NCBI RefSeq assembly: GCF_022539315.1
Contig: NC_066316.1
Coordinates: forward strand, 60,369,994-60,433,993
Reading direction: 5' to 3'
Source: Serinus canaria
Lineage: Eukaryota > Chordata > Aves > Passeriformes > Fringillidae
DNA: 64,000 nt
Shown here: piece by piece, positions 61,362 through 64,000 of the stretch
How positions within the stretch are numbered: the stretch's first letter is position 1
Layout of the letters: each line of letters starts with the position of its first letter
Notes under the pieces: generated by a model
What the model was told of the DNA's origin: nothing
Database searches by the model: none
Seen by the model: only the letters and a program-made list of their open reading frames with translations
Position numbers and translations under genes: made by a program

Positions 61362-63953
61362 GTAAAAACAAACAGCAGCATAAAGAAAAGACGGGGAAGG
61401 GGAGGAGGGAAATGTTTTTTGAATATTTTTGTATGGCTTGAGAAATTGTGACAGGCTTAAGAAAACCCCCACAAAATAATCCTACCATGTTAAGAAATTA
61501 TGTTAAAATGTTTCTGGGTGTACTCACCACAGGGTAGCATACGTTCAGGGAAAACTCCTTGCATAAGGTGAAAATTGCTCAGCTGTAGTTGTGAACTGTT
61601 TTTTCTGTGTAATCCAGTACTTTCATCCAAAGATTTTGAAGTGCTGTGTAAACCTTAATTAATTAGGCCTGTCAACACTCCACAGGTCACTAAGAACTGC
61701 ATCTGTTTTGCATGTTAGTAAAGTCAGGTGCAGAAAATTACTGACTTACTGAAGGTGACACTACTTAGCAGCACACAGCTGTAACAGGGTCAGGGCAGTT
61801 GGGACAATGTGTGAATTTCTTTTGCCAGATTCACATAGGTCTGCTTCCTCGTGCCTTTGTTGATTTATTGCAGTGAGACAACTTTGACATTATTTGTCTT
61901 ATTAACGCACTGCAAACTCTGGAAGACAGTTATGTCAAAGGAAGTGTTTTGGTATTTTTATTTTCTTAAACTTCAATGTTATTCTTAAATAATAAGATAG
62001 TGGCTTAAGCAGTTGATAGTGGAAGGTAAGTCAATCCTATATTCAGAGAAACTTGATTTTGTGACATGGTGACTAGCACTATCACTCCTCACACCCCTGT
62101 CCCTTCAAAACAACACAACCAATGCACAAAACCCCCCAAATAATGTGTTCTGTTTATGTAGCTATTAGGTTGTTTTGAAGTCTGATATTTTACTCAGATT
62201 GTTTTAAGGGTTTCTTCACAACAAATTCTAGTTCATCAATTTTCAGATGTTATGGTGGTGTAGTTCATACGTTTTCAGATATTATAGTGGTGTAGCCCTT
62301 GCATACTTGTCTTCTAACCTCTTAGTAAAAGGGAAAGAAAAGAGGTATATATCTTGCTAGCATGTCTGATATTTCAGTATTTTGAGAAGAAAAAGTTCCT
62401 CAGTGTGTTTGGATTATTTAGGACTACAATGAATTCAGGTTTTTTCAGATATGCCCTCTTTTTCCACACAGAAATTGTGTCAGTTTTGTCCAGAATCCAG
62501 TATAACACACTTTCTAGGTAGGGTATGTGTCTTGTTAGTTGGCAAGATGTGGTTAATGCTAGGAAAGCTCAAAGGCAAGGCTGTGACACCCCTTGTAACT
62601 GAACTTCAGCCTCTTCTCTCTATCTTGCTTTATGCTGAACTGTTGTCTAGTTCTACTCTGCATGACTGGCACTTTTTACAGAGTGATGCATGTTTCAGAA
62701 AATGCTAACTTTAGTTTAATGAGGGCTGAAATGACTCCCTTTAGCTAAGCTTACTAGTGGTTACTGGGATTCTAGTGAACATGGGGTAAGCAGCAATTTT
62801 AAAATTATGTCAAATGAACATTAATTCTATAAAATATTATTTCCTGAAATAAGAGCAGGTTTTGTGTTCATCTAGGATCTAGGACTAATGAAGCAAGGCT
62901 TTTAATCTTTCAGAGCTCTTCTATCTATTGATATAGTACTGTAAAATTATTATGACTTAAATGATTCACATCCTGCTAGGAAATATCTTTTCTTGAAAAT
63001 TCATTTTGAAATATACAGGCTTCATTAATGATTTTATAATGATATAGCCACATAGTTTAAAAAAATAAACATGCAGATTGTTTTCAAACTTATGAAAAAT
63101 TAGTAATTATTAGAAATCTATTCTTTTCTGATTCACAGAAAATCCTGTTTCTTTCCTTGCACTGGGGCTGAAGTCAGCAACAGTATTACCAGTGAGGAGT
63201 GTAACAGGCAGCAGATTAAAGCTGGATGGTTGAAGTAATTGCCAACACCAGCCATCCCACCCACAACAAATACTGCTGCCATAGAGGCGTGACAGTCTGA
63301 CAGCCCATTAGTGAATCAATTCCTGAACTACTTCTGGTTTTGACTTTGATTTTGTTCTTTCATAGTGGTTTTGAAGCTGATTAATGAGCAGCTTGGCCGT
63401 CCATTGATAGGAATGGGCATGGGAATGGATTCCCTGATCTAGTTTTGGCCAAAGAGGCATGTCTATTTAAGTCCAATTTTCCTGCACACTGGTTGATATT
63501 AGCATTGTTTCCCATGATGTTCAAGAGGAAATATGAAAGGTTCTTTAATTGTTCAAGGCAGGTGGTAGAAGCCGGGTCTTTGACATGGTGGCTGTAGTTA
63601 TTTGCAGGGTAGAAAAATTGCTGCAAAAAATGCGGGTTTTATTGTAGTTTGGGGTTTCTTGTCAGTCACCTCCTCCCTCTATTTCTCTCCTTCTTGAATA
63701 AAACTGTTTCAAGGTGAGAGGTGTCATGATTTGATGGGAAGTGGTTAGGGATAGTGTTATCATTTGTTCATTAAATCCCATTCGTGCCACAGTAAATGAA
63801 TGTGTCTGACTGGAAAAGCTGTTTAAAAATACTCACATGGCTGATAAAGATTGTCTCTTTGTTCTATATCCAAGCAGCCACAACCTCATAAAAATTCTAA
63901 ATGTTTTCGCTGATTTGTTTCTTGTTTTTTTTTGTTCCCTCAACATTAATCAG
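61362..63953 (+). other. PTPRK intron between FNIII repeat 3 and repeat 4 exons
   Basis: A 2592-bp intron with donor gtaaaa and a strong T-rich acceptor ending ttaatcag. No mobile element was recognised. It carries the 32-bp tandem duplication at 62232-62295. Confidence 0.85.
62232..62295. repeat. Two tandem copies of a 32-bp unit
   Basis: The units 62232-62263 and 62264-62295 both begin ttcat, contain ttttcagat and end gtggtgtag. They differ at a handful of positions. A local duplication inside the intron. Confidence 0.85.
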
Positions 63954-64000
63954 CTCCCACTTTACCAGACTATGAAGGAGTGGATGCATCTCTCAATGAA
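63954..64000 (+). CDS. PTPRK: PTPRK internal exon, start of fibronectin type III repeat 4 (cut by window end)
   Basis: The exon follows a strong acceptor: a T-rich tract, a possible branch region around acattaat, then cag at 63951-63953. Its first two bases CT complete the codon begun by the G at 61361, giving Ala. The 16 residues visible are APTLPDYEGVDASLNE, which match the linker and first strand of FNIII repeat 4 in PTPRK. The reading frame is open to the last base of the window, so the exon continues beyond it. In mammals the furin site that splits the kappa precursor into two non-covalently linked subunits lies in this repeat, but it is not in this window. The final Asn-Glu may become a sequon if the next codon is Thr or Ser, as I recall for mammals. 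Confidence 0.93.

Noticed and set aside
49995..64000. Assignment to PTPRM, PTPRT or PTPRU instead of PTPRK
   Set aside because: Segments [33 protein letters not shown] and APTLPDYEGVDASLNE fit kappa; the paralogues, as remembered, differ strongly at each of these.
1..64000. CRISPR arrays, operons, bacterial promoters or phage features
   Set aside because: The sequence is vertebrate intronic and exonic DNA; none of these signals is present.

Overview
The window is vertebrate nuclear DNA, almost certainly from a bird. It is AT-rich, has long introns, and carries several CR1-type LINE 3' ends (the avian CATAGAATCATAGAAT / GTGATTCTGTG signature) plus avian-style ERVL and ERVK-like solo LTRs. It lies inside one large gene on the + strand. 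Four coding exons were found, at 49995-50297, 59831-59940, 61160-61361 and 63954 to the window end. Their splice phases fit and they join into one open reading frame covering fibronectin type III repeats 2 and 3 and the start of repeat 4 of a type IIB receptor protein tyrosine phosphatase. Compared from memory with the four mammalian paralogues, the sequence fits PTPRK (RPTP-kappa) clearly better than PTPRM, PTPRT or PTPRU.

Layout. Bases 1-49994 are intron: no further PTPRK exon and no independent gene could be supported. This part holds a nested CR1 cluster (17914-18775), a CR1 3' end (24575-24932), an old CR1-L3-like piece (34915-35080), two more CR1 pieces (36944-37050 and 37430-37577), a TA/CA microsatellite (about 47503-47575), and a 725-bp CpG-rich antisense ERVK-like solo LTR with an intact 6-bp target duplication (47839-48563). 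The 9.5-kb intron 50298-59830 holds two sense-oriented ERVL-type solo LTRs (54268-54750 and 56412-57009) and one copy of a ~200-bp repeat. A second copy of that repeat lies in the next, 1.2-kb intron, so the pair brackets the 110-bp exon. The last full intron (61362-63953) holds only a 32-bp tandem duplication.

Biology. The exons encode part of the extracellular adhesive stalk of a homophilic cell-contact phosphatase, with seven N-glycosylation sequons visible in about 220 residues. The signal peptide, MAM and Ig domains, transmembrane segment and catalytic domains lie outside the window. The points most worth checking are a juxtaposed acceptor/donor (recursive-splice-like) sequence at the start of the 202-bp exon, the direct repeat bracketing the 110-bp exon, a perfect 23-bp-arm hairpin at 19371-19419, and the antisense solo LTR. 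I did not find a new multi-gene system. Most open reading frames in the introns look like chance.
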